This document shows positions 15,955-22,100 of a stretch of DNA of 22,100 bases, one piece after another. Under the pieces are notes generated by a model. It searched no databases. It had not been told where the DNA came from and saw only the letters and a program-made list of their open reading frames with translations. Source of the stretch: JBGOUP01 sp041477655 (lineage in GTDB: Bacteria > Patescibacteriota > UBA1384 > 2-12-FULL-50-11); NCBI GenBank assembly GCA_041477655.1, contig JBGOUP010000015.1, positions 1 to 22,100 on the forward strand. Direction: 5' to 3'. The translations under genes were made by a program, and so were the position numbers. The stretch's first letter is position 1. Every line of letters starts with the position of its first letter.

Positions 15955-15991
15955 CTAAATAAAGTTTGAGACCGCATTACGCGGTCTCAAA
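15955..15991 (-). terminator. Intrinsic terminator of the Nudix-kinase operon, with the stop codon in its loop
   Basis: An 11-bp perfect stem: TTTGAGACCGC (15965-15975) pairs with GCGGTCTCAAA (15981-15991) across the 5-nt loop ATTAC. On the minus strand it is followed by a T-rich CTTTATTTAG. The TAA stop of the two-P-loop kinase gene (15977-15979) lies inside the loop, so the last codons form one arm. Confidence 0.8.
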
Positions 15992-17158
15992 AGATCGTTC
16001 ATCTATCTTCTCAAGAAAGGTCTTCAGGTTGCACTCCAGTCCATCTTTTGAGTTATCAAATATCAAATCAGCGATAGATCTAATATTCTCAATTCCTCTG
16101 TCTATTTTCTCCCTATCTCGTCGGTCTAGATCATCCGGCGAGATGACACGTCCACCGCTTCGAGACGATGCCCTCCTCCGGGTACGGACTTCGATTGGAG
16201 CTTCCATAAAAACCACCTTGAACCGCCCACCAAGCATTAGCTTCAATAGAGCGGGCAAAACGTATCCATGAAGACTTTCAATCGTTGCCTGTTCGACAAA
16301 GTAGTGAGAATTAAAGAACCGAAGCAACTCGAGCGCAGTTTTCTCGGCAGCAAGTAAGTCATTTAGCATGGCATTCGAGTCTACTGAAAAGTAGTTTAGC
16401 TTGAGACGGTAGTAGCCTCTATTGACCCTAAACGACTCAGCAAACGAGCTTTTCCCAGACTCGCTTAAGCCCCCAAATCCAATCAAACGTTTGATAGTGC
16501 GACCAATCGGCGCTATTTCTTGACCTAGTACGGTAGAGAGAATAGCTCGGATCTCGTTTTGGATATCGCAGATCGGACGATCAACAACCAAACTAATGGC
16601 CCCTCGTTGCACTAGATAGTAATCCATCGCATCTACCAATAAGGTCTGATAACGCTCGTATACAAGGTTTGAGGCGTCCGAGTACTGTTCCTTCTTTCTA
16701 GGGTCGATAAGTCTAGTTAAGTAGTTAACAGATTGGAAATAAGGGACTGAAGGAAGGAGTAAGATTGCCAATTCGTCAGGATCAAAACTCAAGCTCTTAC
16801 AGAAAGCCTCATTGGTGAATTTGATTGCTTCTGCAAGAACTATTCCTTCCTTGATAGAAATGCTGGCTACACAGACGGCCATATACATCCCAACCCCTCT
16901 ATCTAGTATCCTGAAGTCAAGTCCACCTTCATCTCTGTGCCGTTTGTTCAACGACTTAATAACAAGGTCACAGAGTCTCTCGCTTGACACCTCGTCAAAC
17001 CACCATTGGTAAAACGCATGCCCACTATATCTCTGCCACTCTGGGCTATAGGACGTCAATGGCTGTGTTGTGTGGAAATGTCCACTTTCTGATGAAAGTA
17101 AACGAACCTGAGTAGATTTGCCCGTTCCATCAATGCCGTTCAGTGAGATGTCTCTCAA
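15977..17158 (-). CDS. Tandem P-loop kinase fusion (thymidylate-kinase-like plus AAA/dephospho-CoA-kinase-like)
   Basis: A 393-aa protein made of two P-loop kinase modules. The first (1-210) begins ISLNGIDGTGKST with Walker A GIDGTGKST at 8-16. It has the DRG pair (86-88) that matches the DR[YFH] motif of thymidylate kinases, and an arginine-containing lid-like segment (TRLIDPRKK, 148-156). The second (225-390) has Walker A GLSESGKS at 230-237 and a basic stretch VRTRRRASSR. Its segment RDREKIDRGIENIRSIADLIFDN resembles UPF0200/dephospho-CoA-kinase-like proteins. It starts at TTG behind a perfect AAGGAGG (17166-17172) and overlaps the upstream Nudix gene by 4 nt (TTGA), so the two are coupled. 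It probably phosphorylates a nucleotide or nucleoside; the exact substrates are unknown. Confidence 0.75.
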   Translation of the reverse strand: MRDISLNGIDGTGKSTQVRLLSSESGHFHTTQPLTSYSPEWQRYSGHAFYQWWFDEVSSERLCDLVIKSLNKRHRDEGGLDFRILDRGVGMYMAVCVASISIKEGIVLAEAIKFTNEAFCKSLSFDPDELAILLLPSVPYFQSVNYLTRLIDPRKKEQYSDASNLVYERYQTLLVDAMDYYLVQRGAISLVVDRPICDIQNEIRAILSTVLGQEIAPIGRTIKRLIGFGGLSESGKSSFAESFRVNRGYYRLKLNYFSVDSNAMLNDLLAAEKTALELLRFFNSHYFVEQATIESLHGYVLPALLKLMLGGRFKVVFMEAPIEVRTRRRASSRSGGRVISPDDLDRRDREKIDRGIENIRSIADLIFDNSKDGLECNLKTFLEKIDERSFETA

Positions 17159-17556
17159 TCTACTACCTCCTTCAGTACCTTGTCGCGAACTTCCTTCGGA
17201 AAAACTTCTTTGTTCTTCAGCTCAGCAATTGCCACCCATTCTAATGTGTAGGTTCCCGAGTAACCCGAATCACTACTATACTCTTGGCCATTACCCGACC
17301 CCAGCTCACCCCCTATGATTAAACAAAGATAGAATGTCTCTCTAGTTTTGCCAATCTCTTGGTGGAATTCACGACCGATCCTAATATCAACCCCAAGTTC
17401 TTCACGACATTCCCGGTGCAATGCTTCGAGGTCATTCTTGTCCGAAGACTCAACTCCACCCCCAGGGAAAACCCAATATTCTCTATTAGACTTACACCGA
17501 TGGATTAAGAGTACCTTGCCCTCGTCACAAATTATCGCCCTAACTCTTATATTCAT
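17155..17556 (-). CDS. Small Nudix hydrolase
   Basis: A 133-aa single-domain Nudix protein. It begins MNIRVRAIICDEGKVLLI and has VFPGGGVE (29-36) and HRECREELGV (47-56), which keeps the RExxxEE metal-binding core of the Nudix box. The first Glu of the box is replaced: the segment reads SSDKNDLEAL, with K40 at the usual Glu position. Enzymes of this family cleave nucleoside diphosphates linked to another group. The ATG follows AAGGAG (17565-17570) at good distance. The stop overlaps the TTG start of the two-P-loop kinase, so both are made from one mRNA, which suggests a shared nucleotide substrate. It is not closely similar to the Nudix domain at 14754-15920. Which nucleotide it cleaves cannot be read from sequence. 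Confidence 0.88.
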   Translation of the reverse strand: MNIRVRAIICDEGKVLLIHRCKSNREYWVFPGGGVESSDKNDLEALHRECREELGVDIRIGREFHQEIGKTRETFYLCLIIGGELGSGNGQEYSSDSGYSGTYTLEWVAIAELKNKEVFPKEVRDKVLKEVVD

Positions 17557-17756
17557 CTTTCTAACTCCTTATTGTGAAGTGCTGAGCTGATTATGCTCCA
17601 ACAAAGCCGAGAGATCAATAGTTCTCATTTTGTAGCTCTCGCGTCACTACGATCGATATCACTGAAAATCACAAAATAATAGTTGACGGTATTAACACAA
17701 ACTTTTATCCTGGACGTTTGGCCGAAGCAGTTATCGCTTCTGGGACTTCTCTTAGA
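17557..17756. other. 200-bp gap between the Nudix operon and the PIN gene
   Basis: It holds the Nudix Shine-Dalgarno sequence (17565-17570) and a possible 19-codon leader ORF on the minus strand (17569-17628), whose TAA runs into that Shine-Dalgarno sequence. The right end may be the displaced 3' end of the PIN gene in another frame. A convincing -35/-10 pair was not found; TATTAT on the minus strand near 17685 lacks a good -35 box. Confidence 0.4.
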
Positions 17757-18107
17757 CTAGTTTTGATCTGGACGGCGATCAAGAGTGACTAAGTATCGAC
17801 ATTCGCTTAACTTGGCTCCGGCTAAGATCGGGGCGTCTTTGTGATTGATGACTATCTCTGCTTTTTTGATTTGTAATGACTTGGGTTCGACCATACTCGG
17901 CCGGACATCAGCGTAAAGTTCAAAAAACCTCTCTAGCGCTAGTGGATTACCCTTGGCTTGTAAATTCCTGACTGTCTCGGCAATGACCTGTTTGGTCGCG
18001 ATAATAGTAATTTTTCCGGCAGCTAAACGGCGCGTCACTTCATTCGATCCACCACTCGGCGAAAAGGCGGCGGCAAACCACACCGAGGAATCAAGAAAAA
18101 CTTTCAT
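17757..18107 (-). CDS. PIN-domain ribonuclease toxin, apparently shortened at the C-terminus
   Basis: A 116-aa PIN protein, the likely toxin of a type II toxin-antitoxin pair. The four acidic positions are present: D6 (FLDSSVW), E44 (VIAETV), D91 (KDAPILAGAKL) and D110 (YLVTLDRR). The frame stops five residues after the DRR motif. Relatives usually continue about 20-30 residues through HF...TPxEFL. The +1 frame continues after this point as TSLREVPEAITASAKRPG and then stops, so a frameshift or natural erosion of the tail is possible. The gene follows the antitoxin by 45 nt and has GGAG just before its ATG. Because the last helix and strand are missing, activity is uncertain. Confidence 0.72.
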   Translation of the reverse strand: MKVFLDSSVWFAAAFSPSGGSNEVTRRLAAGKITIIATKQVIAETVRNLQAKGNPLALERFFELYADVRPSMVEPKSLQIKKAEIVINHKDAPILAGAKLSECRYLVTLDRRPDQN

Positions 18108-18152
18108 CGCTCCGCCGACTCACTTTTGGTCGGCTTTCAGCAATTCCTTCAC

Positions 18153-18344
18153 TCATGTCGGCGTGTATAGCTCAATCTCTTCATTGGCGACGGTCGTCAA
18201 GGCTTCAAAAATTTCCAACGGCACTAGTGCCGCCAATGGCTTTCCTGCTCGACGAATAATCGTAGCCCTTTTACCGTAGTAAGCTTCGTTCAGCAATCCC
18301 CCCAATTGTCTCCTTGCCTCCAACGCTTCGACAGTTTTTGTCAT
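18153..18344 (-). CDS. Phd/YefM-type antitoxin
   Basis: A 63-aa protein matching the Phd/YefM DNA-binding antitoxin fold. It starts MTKTVEALEARRQLGGLL, where the ARRQLG segment matches the conserved N-terminal helix. It continues KRATIIRRAGKPLAALVPLEIFEAL, the typical strand-turn-helix. A short acidic tail (NEEIELYTPT) would be the toxin-binding part. It is directly upstream of the PIN gene, the usual antitoxin-first order. Its promoter overlaps a perfect palindrome, as expected if the antitoxin, alone or with the toxin, represses its own transcription. The mRNA seems to begin within a few bases of the ATG, and no Shine-Dalgarno sequence is present. Confidence 0.85.
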   Translation of the reverse strand: MTKTVEALEARRQLGGLLNEAYYGKRATIIRRAGKPLAALVPLEIFEALTTVANEEIELYTPT

Positions 18345-18353
18345 ATTGCTACA

Positions 18354-18381
18354 ACTATATCAATTATATTAATTGTGTCAA
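18354..18381 (-). promoter_or_regulatory. Promoter of the toxin-antitoxin operon with an embedded operator palindrome
   Basis: On the minus strand, TTGACA (18376-18381) and TATAGT (18354-18359) are separated by 16 nt. Inside that spacer lies the perfect palindrome CAATTA-TAT-TAATTG (18361-18375), a probable operator. The predicted transcription start (about 18347) is only a few bases before the ATG at 18344. Confidence 0.8.
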
Positions 18382-18413
18382 TGACAAAACCGCCACTATG
18401 TATATTGGATTTT

Positions 18414-20690
18414 TTAAACCTTAGTTTTACTCGATTCGGCGACGATGGTCGGGACTTTCTTGTTGCCAAGCTCAATTTGGGCCGAGCTGACTGACGGCAA
18501 AAGTTGGGCTCCGGCTAACTCTCTGGGTGGCTCGGTCATAATTGGCAACTCAAAGTAGAAGGTCGCGCCCTTGCCTTCTTCAGATTCCACCCAAATCCGA
18601 CCTTTGTGCAACTCGACAAAGTTCTTACTAATATATAAGCCAAGTCCGGTCCCTTGTTGTTGATCAACATCACGCTTAATTTGAGAGAACTTCTGGAACA
18701 GTTTAGTCTGCTCGGCCTTGGCTATTCCCCTACCGGTATCGGTAATGGCCGATAGAATCGTGTTACCTTTCTTGCTAATGCGAACAGTCACACCACCTTT
18801 TTCGGTAAACTTGATGGAGTTATTAATGAGGTTGACGTAGACTTCCCGAATTCGATCTGGGTCACACCAGGTTTCCACCACCGGCTCCTCTGATTCAACT
18901 TTTAGATATAGTTTCTTAGCGTCAGATCGAACTTGCAATTCGTGGATAACACTGTTGGCCAACTCAACCATATTGGATTTGGAGAATTTCATCTTCAACC
19001 GGCCCTGTTCAATTCGGGAGACATTCAATAGATCGAGAATCAATTCGGCCAGCCGTTTACTACTATCATAGGCCCGCCCCAAATAGGTTTTGGCCCTCGA
19101 GTCAACTTTACCCATATTTTCTTCTAGGACCATTGATAGGTAACCCTCGATTGCCGCCAAGGGGGTGTTGAGTTCGTGCGAAGCCATGGAGATAAATTCG
19201 TCCTTCATTTTGTCCAGTTGGGCCAAATAGGCATTGGCATCTTTGAGTTTTTGGAAAGCCAGAGCGCGTTGAATGGCCAAACTCATTTCGTCGGCAACCG
19301 TTCGGGCTATCTCAAAATCTCTATCTGTTAGCTCTGCCCGAGACACGCGGTAGGTAAAGAGCATGACACCGAGCAATTCCTCTCCTGCTGTTAGCGGAAA
19401 AGCAACCATATATTTCATACCCAGTAACTTTTGAATAGTAAAAGAGACGGTTTTGCTAATCGGCGGACAAATAAAGTCCGAGAGATTATTTGACTCAACG
19501 GCTTTACGATCAAGCAAGGCGTTGTGCATAAGATTAAATCCGCGTTTGAGCGGATAGTCATATTTTTCTAAGTCGCTACCGACTAGTTGGTAAATCTTCT
19601 TAGAAAATTCGTTTTGAGAAAAGGTGTAAGCCACCAAATGGCCTTCTCTTTGCAAGCTCAAAAGAGAGCCAATGCAATTGTCCAGCGAATCGGGAATAGT
19701 GTCCAGGATCGTCTGGGCCATCTTTTTCATATCAATTTCGTTCAGGACTAACTGGGATATTTTCTGTAATGTAGCCAGGTTTTTGTTACGCTGTTCAACC
19801 TCGTGAAGGGCTTCAGTACGTTCCTTGGCCAGCTTCTCAATTTCCTCACGACGGGAAACTTCGCTCCTTACGGATTTGATTAAGAAGTACCCGACGAAAG
19901 CGGTAAGGGCCAACACAGCGGACTCAAATAGTACATCAGCCTTCGTACTAGAAGTCACAACCCTGCCAAGAATGAGGGAAAGTAACAACACAACGAACGA
20001 CTCGGTCGCAATCACCTTAATATCAAAGAGACCTCGTTTGGTTATTGCGTACGCAGTGATGGCTACCCAAATAAGAGAACTTTGCACATCGAATGCGACG
20101 ACTGGGTTAATATTGAATGATGGGAGAAGTATGTTAACAGTCAGAGATACCAGGGCGAAAATAGATATTCCCAAGAGAACAAATCCCAGCTGACTTCTTT
20201 CCTCTTCTCTCGCATTTTTTCTGGATATAGCCAACTTTAAGATTAACGCAGCGATTAAAATTGCTAGCAGTGCGCTAAACAAGTTAAACAACGGACCTTG
20301 GGTAAAGTTAAAGCCACCGCCTCTAAGAGGCTCAATCGAGGATATCAAATAACCATGAAATAACGGCACTACTACCATTACAAAAGAAAGCAACACTATC
20401 AGATAAAAATAAGTTGTCCTAATTTTTTTGTCTGTGAGTAATAATACCCATGGAAAGGCGAATACCAATACTAGCCCGCCCATCACATATTGAGTTTGTA
20501 GTGCAAACAGTGTCTGAGAAAATTGTTGAAAATAGAAAACGGCAAATGCCCAAGCTGATATGAGCGTTGTAAAAATAAAAAAGTACTTATTGAGCAATCT
20601 TGTACGATCCGATCGCAGAACAATATAACCTAAAATAAAATTGGCAAGGGCGGTAACTAGGGTCAAATAGTTGAGATTTATCGGTGACAT
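18414..20690 (-). CDS. Polytopic membrane sensor histidine kinase with GAF domain
   Basis: A 758-aa sensor kinase from ATG 20690; a TTG one codon earlier is also possible. The first ~275 residues are strongly hydrophobic, with about eight or nine predicted spans (near 10-26, 38-56, 66-86, 94-115, 135-157, 168-190, 205-220, 230-245 and 255-275). This resembles the 7TM-type N-terminal sensors of histidine kinases. A coiled coil (about 277-312) leads to a GAF-like domain (about 315-475). HisKA follows with the H-box ASHELNTPL (His at 505), then HATPase_c with N-box NLINNSIKF, G1 DTGRGI and G2 GTGLGLYIS. A Ser/Glu-rich tail ends SSKTKV. It lies 19 nt after the alpha-oxoamine synthase gene in the same direction, so the two are probably one operon. 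No receiver domain is attached. The signal it senses is unknown. Confidence 0.92.
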   Translation of the reverse strand: MSPINLNYLTLVTALANFILGYIVLRSDRTRLLNKYFFIFTTLISAWAFAVFYFQQFSQTLFALQTQYVMGGLVLVFAFPWVLLLTDKKIRTTYFYLIVLLSFVMVVVPLFHGYLISSIEPLRGGGFNFTQGPLFNLFSALLAILIAALILKLAISRKNAREEERSQLGFVLLGISIFALVSLTVNILLPSFNINPVVAFDVQSSLIWVAITAYAITKRGLFDIKVIATESFVVLLLSLILGRVVTSSTKADVLFESAVLALTAFVGYFLIKSVRSEVSRREEIEKLAKERTEALHEVEQRNKNLATLQKISQLVLNEIDMKKMAQTILDTIPDSLDNCIGSLLSLQREGHLVAYTFSQNEFSKKIYQLVGSDLEKYDYPLKRGFNLMHNALLDRKAVESNNLSDFICPPISKTVSFTIQKLLGMKYMVAFPLTAGEELLGVMLFTYRVSRAELTDRDFEIARTVADEMSLAIQRALAFQKLKDANAYLAQLDKMKDEFISMASHELNTPLAAIEGYLSMVLEENMGKVDSRAKTYLGRAYDSSKRLAELILDLLNVSRIEQGRLKMKFSKSNMVELANSVIHELQVRSDAKKLYLKVESEEPVVETWCDPDRIREVYVNLINNSIKFTEKGGVTVRISKKGNTILSAITDTGRGIAKAEQTKLFQKFSQIKRDVDQQQGTGLGLYISKNFVELHKGRIWVESEEGKGATFYFELPIMTEPPRELAGAQLLPSVSSAQIELGNKKVPTIVAESSKTKV

Positions 20691-20697
20691 CAACGGA

Positions 20698-20716
20698 CAT
20701 CTAGCTCAACTAGATG
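20698..20716 (-). other. Hairpin at the synthase-kinase junction
   Basis: CATCTAG (20698-20704) pairs perfectly with CTAGATG (20710-20716) across the loop CTCAA. The synthase TAG stop lies in one arm, and the kinase start is 8 nt beyond the hairpin. No T-run follows, so it is not a terminator. It could limit kinase translation or mark an RNA processing site. Confidence 0.45.
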
Positions 20717-21966
20717 AGTTCCAATTCCTTTCCAATCTTTCCTAAGGCTTTAACTAATCTAGACAGTTGAGAATTAGAATGGCTAGCCATGACGGTTATC
20801 CGAAGTCTGCTTTTGCCCTCTGGAACTACAGGCCACCTGAAGACTGCCGAAAAAATTCCTTCTCTCAGTAGGAGTTCAGAGAGCTTAATTGCTTTTATTT
20901 CTTCACCAACAAATAATGGTATTGCTGGTAGACTAACGTTTCCAAGTATATTAAAACCCATCGAGATTAATTCTTTCTTTAGCTTGTTTGCCTTTTTAAA
21001 TAGGTCTCTTCGAATAACTGAACCCTGCCTGATCACGTCTGAGGCTGTTGACATGGATGCAGCAGTAACGGTTGGGATTGCTGAAGACAAGATCGAAGAA
21101 CGACATGCCACTCTAAAAAATCTTATAGTATTCACGTCGGCACAAAGATAACCACCGGTCCCCCCAAAAGCTTTGTCTAGACTTCCCATGATGATATCAA
21201 TGTCAGAACTACAGCCTTGTAACTCAGGCACCCCTCCGCCAGTTTTCCCGAGAATCCCAACCCCGTGGGCATCGTCCACCATCAACTTACTACCTGTACT
21301 TTTTGCAACGGCTACGTATTTTCTTAAATCTGTTATCCTACCCTCGGTACTAAAAACTCCCTCTGTCACTATGAGTTTATTAGAAAGGTTGTTTTCCTTA
21401 ATCTTGGTTAGCAAATCGGCCACGTCGTCGTGTTTGAACACAACTTTTTTGGCTTTGCTAAGCCTACATCCGTCAATAATCGATCCGTGATTGTACTCAT
21501 CACTGAAAATTACGCTTTCAAAACTTTGAGCAGGCATACCATAGAAAAGGGGGTCCATCAGGGCTTGAAACACAGAAATGTTTGCCATGTAGCCCGTTGG
21601 AAATGTTAGACATGCTTCCTTACCAACTAAATCAGCTATCTTTGACTCGAGTTCTTCTATTATGTCCACATTACCACTCAGTACCCTTGACCCACCGGGC
21701 CCTACTCCATACTTTTCAATTGCTTTTATGGCGGCTTTTTTTACCGATGGGTTTTCCGTAAGCCCCAAATAGTTATTCGAGGCAAACATTAAATATTTTT
21801 TGCCGTTAATAACGCATTCGGCTTCGTTTACGCCCGCTTCTATAGCGTGAAATTCTGGATATAAACCTTCTTTGTCCAAAAACTGCAATACCGCCTTCAC
21901 TCCGGCCATTTTGTCCGACCGATTGGCAATCTGGGCGGTTTTTGCTTTCAAAAATGAGAACAACAT
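20710..21966 (-). CDS. PLP-dependent alpha-oxoamine synthase (BioF/Kbl/SPT/CqsA family)
   Basis: A 418-aa fold-type I PLP enzyme that condenses an amino acid with an acyl-thioester, releasing CO2 and CoA. Motifs in order: FASNNYLGL (61-69), GPGGSRVLSG (89-98), FPTGYMANI (122-130), YNHGS (158-162), TEGVFSTEG (201-209), VDDAHGVGILG (230-240) and MGSLDKAFGG (260-269), with K265 as the Schiff-base lysine. The C-terminal domain has RLRITVMASHS. The ATG follows GGAGG (21971-21975). No other biotin or threonine-degradation gene is present, so BioF and Kbl are not favoured by context. The gene downstream in the same operon is a polytopic histidine kinase, which recalls the CqsA-CqsS and LqsA-LqsS signalling pairs. 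Family assignment is firm; the exact substrate is not determined. Confidence 0.9.
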   Translation of the reverse strand: MLFSFLKAKTAQIANRSDKMAGVKAVLQFLDKEGLYPEFHAIEAGVNEAECVINGKKYLMFASNNYLGLTENPSVKKAAIKAIEKYGVGPGGSRVLSGNVDIIEELESKIADLVGKEACLTFPTGYMANISVFQALMDPLFYGMPAQSFESVIFSDEYNHGSIIDGCRLSKAKKVVFKHDDVADLLTKIKENNLSNKLIVTEGVFSTEGRITDLRKYVAVAKSTGSKLMVDDAHGVGILGKTGGGVPELQGCSSDIDIIMGSLDKAFGGTGGYLCADVNTIRFFRVACRSSILSSAIPTVTAASMSTASDVIRQGSVIRRDLFKKANKLKKELISMGFNILGNVSLPAIPLFVGEEIKAIKLSELLLREGIFSAVFRWPVVPEGKSRLRITVMASHSNSQLSRLVKALGKIGKELELI

Positions 21967-22005
21967 CTTACCTCCAGATTACCAGAAAACCGTCCACTTG
22001 AGCAT

Positions 22006-22034
22006 AAAAAAACTGGGCACCAATGTTGATGCCC
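22006..22034 (-). terminator. Intrinsic terminator or attenuator upstream of the alpha-oxoamine synthase
   Basis: On the minus strand, a GC-rich hairpin uses arms 22026-22034 (TTGATGCCC on plus) and 22015-22023 (GGGCACCAA), with one mismatch. It is followed by AG and a run of seven T (22012-22006), a classic intrinsic terminator. It ends about 40 nt before the synthase ATG. A competing stem, CATCAA (22041-22046) with TTGATG (22026-22031), shares one arm and would prevent the terminator from forming. It could end an upstream gene beyond the window or act as a leader attenuator. Confidence 0.75.
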
Positions 22035-22100
22035 AAAAACCATCAAGTAAGAAAATGAATGGATTTGAAGTTTCTTCCTTGTTTCGGTTACTCACCAAAT
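22035..22100. other. Right-edge stretch, no gene supported
   Basis: No convincing start or domain is visible. A short open minus-strand frame crosses this stretch and the terminator, but it reads through the hairpin and looks non-coding. The stretch contains the 5' arm of the competing hairpin at 22041-22046 and is probably untranslated leader or the 3' end of a gene outside the window. Confidence 0.4.

Noticed and set aside
18108..18166. Small ORF between antitoxin and toxin (MSEGIAESRPK...)
   Set aside because: It overlaps both genes, has no recognisable motif, and such short frames are expected by chance.
20710..21966. Calling the PLP enzyme BioF or Kbl
   Set aside because: The motifs fit the whole alpha-oxoamine synthase family, and no biotin or threonine dehydrogenase genes accompany it.
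1..22100. Recoded TGA (SR1/Gracilibacteria-type code)
   Set aside because: Several clear genes end at TGA in the expected place, and no gene needs TGA read through.

Overview
The window looks like a chromosomal segment of a small-genome bacterium, most plausibly a member of the Patescibacteria (Candidate Phyla Radiation). That placement is inference. It rests on terse, tightly overlapping operons, several genes with promoters that leave almost no 5' leader, inteins in dnaB, a compact pilus operon followed by a divergent murA, and a small accessory gene set. TGA is used as a normal stop (pilM, the HprK-like gene, the antitoxin), so the code is not the TGA=Gly code of SR1/Gracilibacteria.

Region 1 (1-5993, minus strand) is a replication/repair operon transcribed dnaX -> dnaB -> uvrD, with TAATG overlap or near-zero spacing. 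DnaB is 1373 codons because it carries two full LAGLIDADG inteins (492 and 430 aa). One sits inside the Walker A loop and one sits at the same site as the Synechocystis DnaB intein. Removing both leaves a normal 451-aa helicase.

Region 2 (5994-6270) is the divergent gap between dnaX and the pilus operon. It is almost filled by a ~170-bp imperfect inverted repeat with nested arms.

Region 3 (6271-11828, plus strand) is a type IV pilus operon pilB-pilC-pilM-pilN-pilO. PilB has an extra HU-like domain at its N-terminus and seems to start at a CTG behind a strong Shine-Dalgarno sequence. No pilin, PilT or prepilin peptidase gene is in the window. A divergent murA follows (11931-13217), then a convergent single-domain response regulator with three 20-bp repeats upstream of its start.

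Region 4 (about 13.8-18.4 kb) is an accessory stretch: an HprK-like P-loop protein, a Nudix-nucleotidyltransferase-helical fusion, a two-P-loop kinase fusion coupled to a small Nudix gene, and a Phd/PIN toxin-antitoxin pair whose operator palindrome sits between -35 and -10. The PIN gene looks shortened.

Region 5 (18414-22100, minus strand) is a two-gene unit: a PLP-dependent alpha-oxoamine synthase followed by a polytopic membrane histidine kinase. This resembles the synthase/sensor pairing of CqsA/CqsS and LqsA/LqsS signalling. Just upstream of the synthase lies an intrinsic terminator with a competing hairpin, which could be an attenuator. The most novel items are the synthase-kinase pair, the HU-PilB fusion with its CTG start, the accessory Nudix/NTase/kinase cluster, and the double-intein DnaB.
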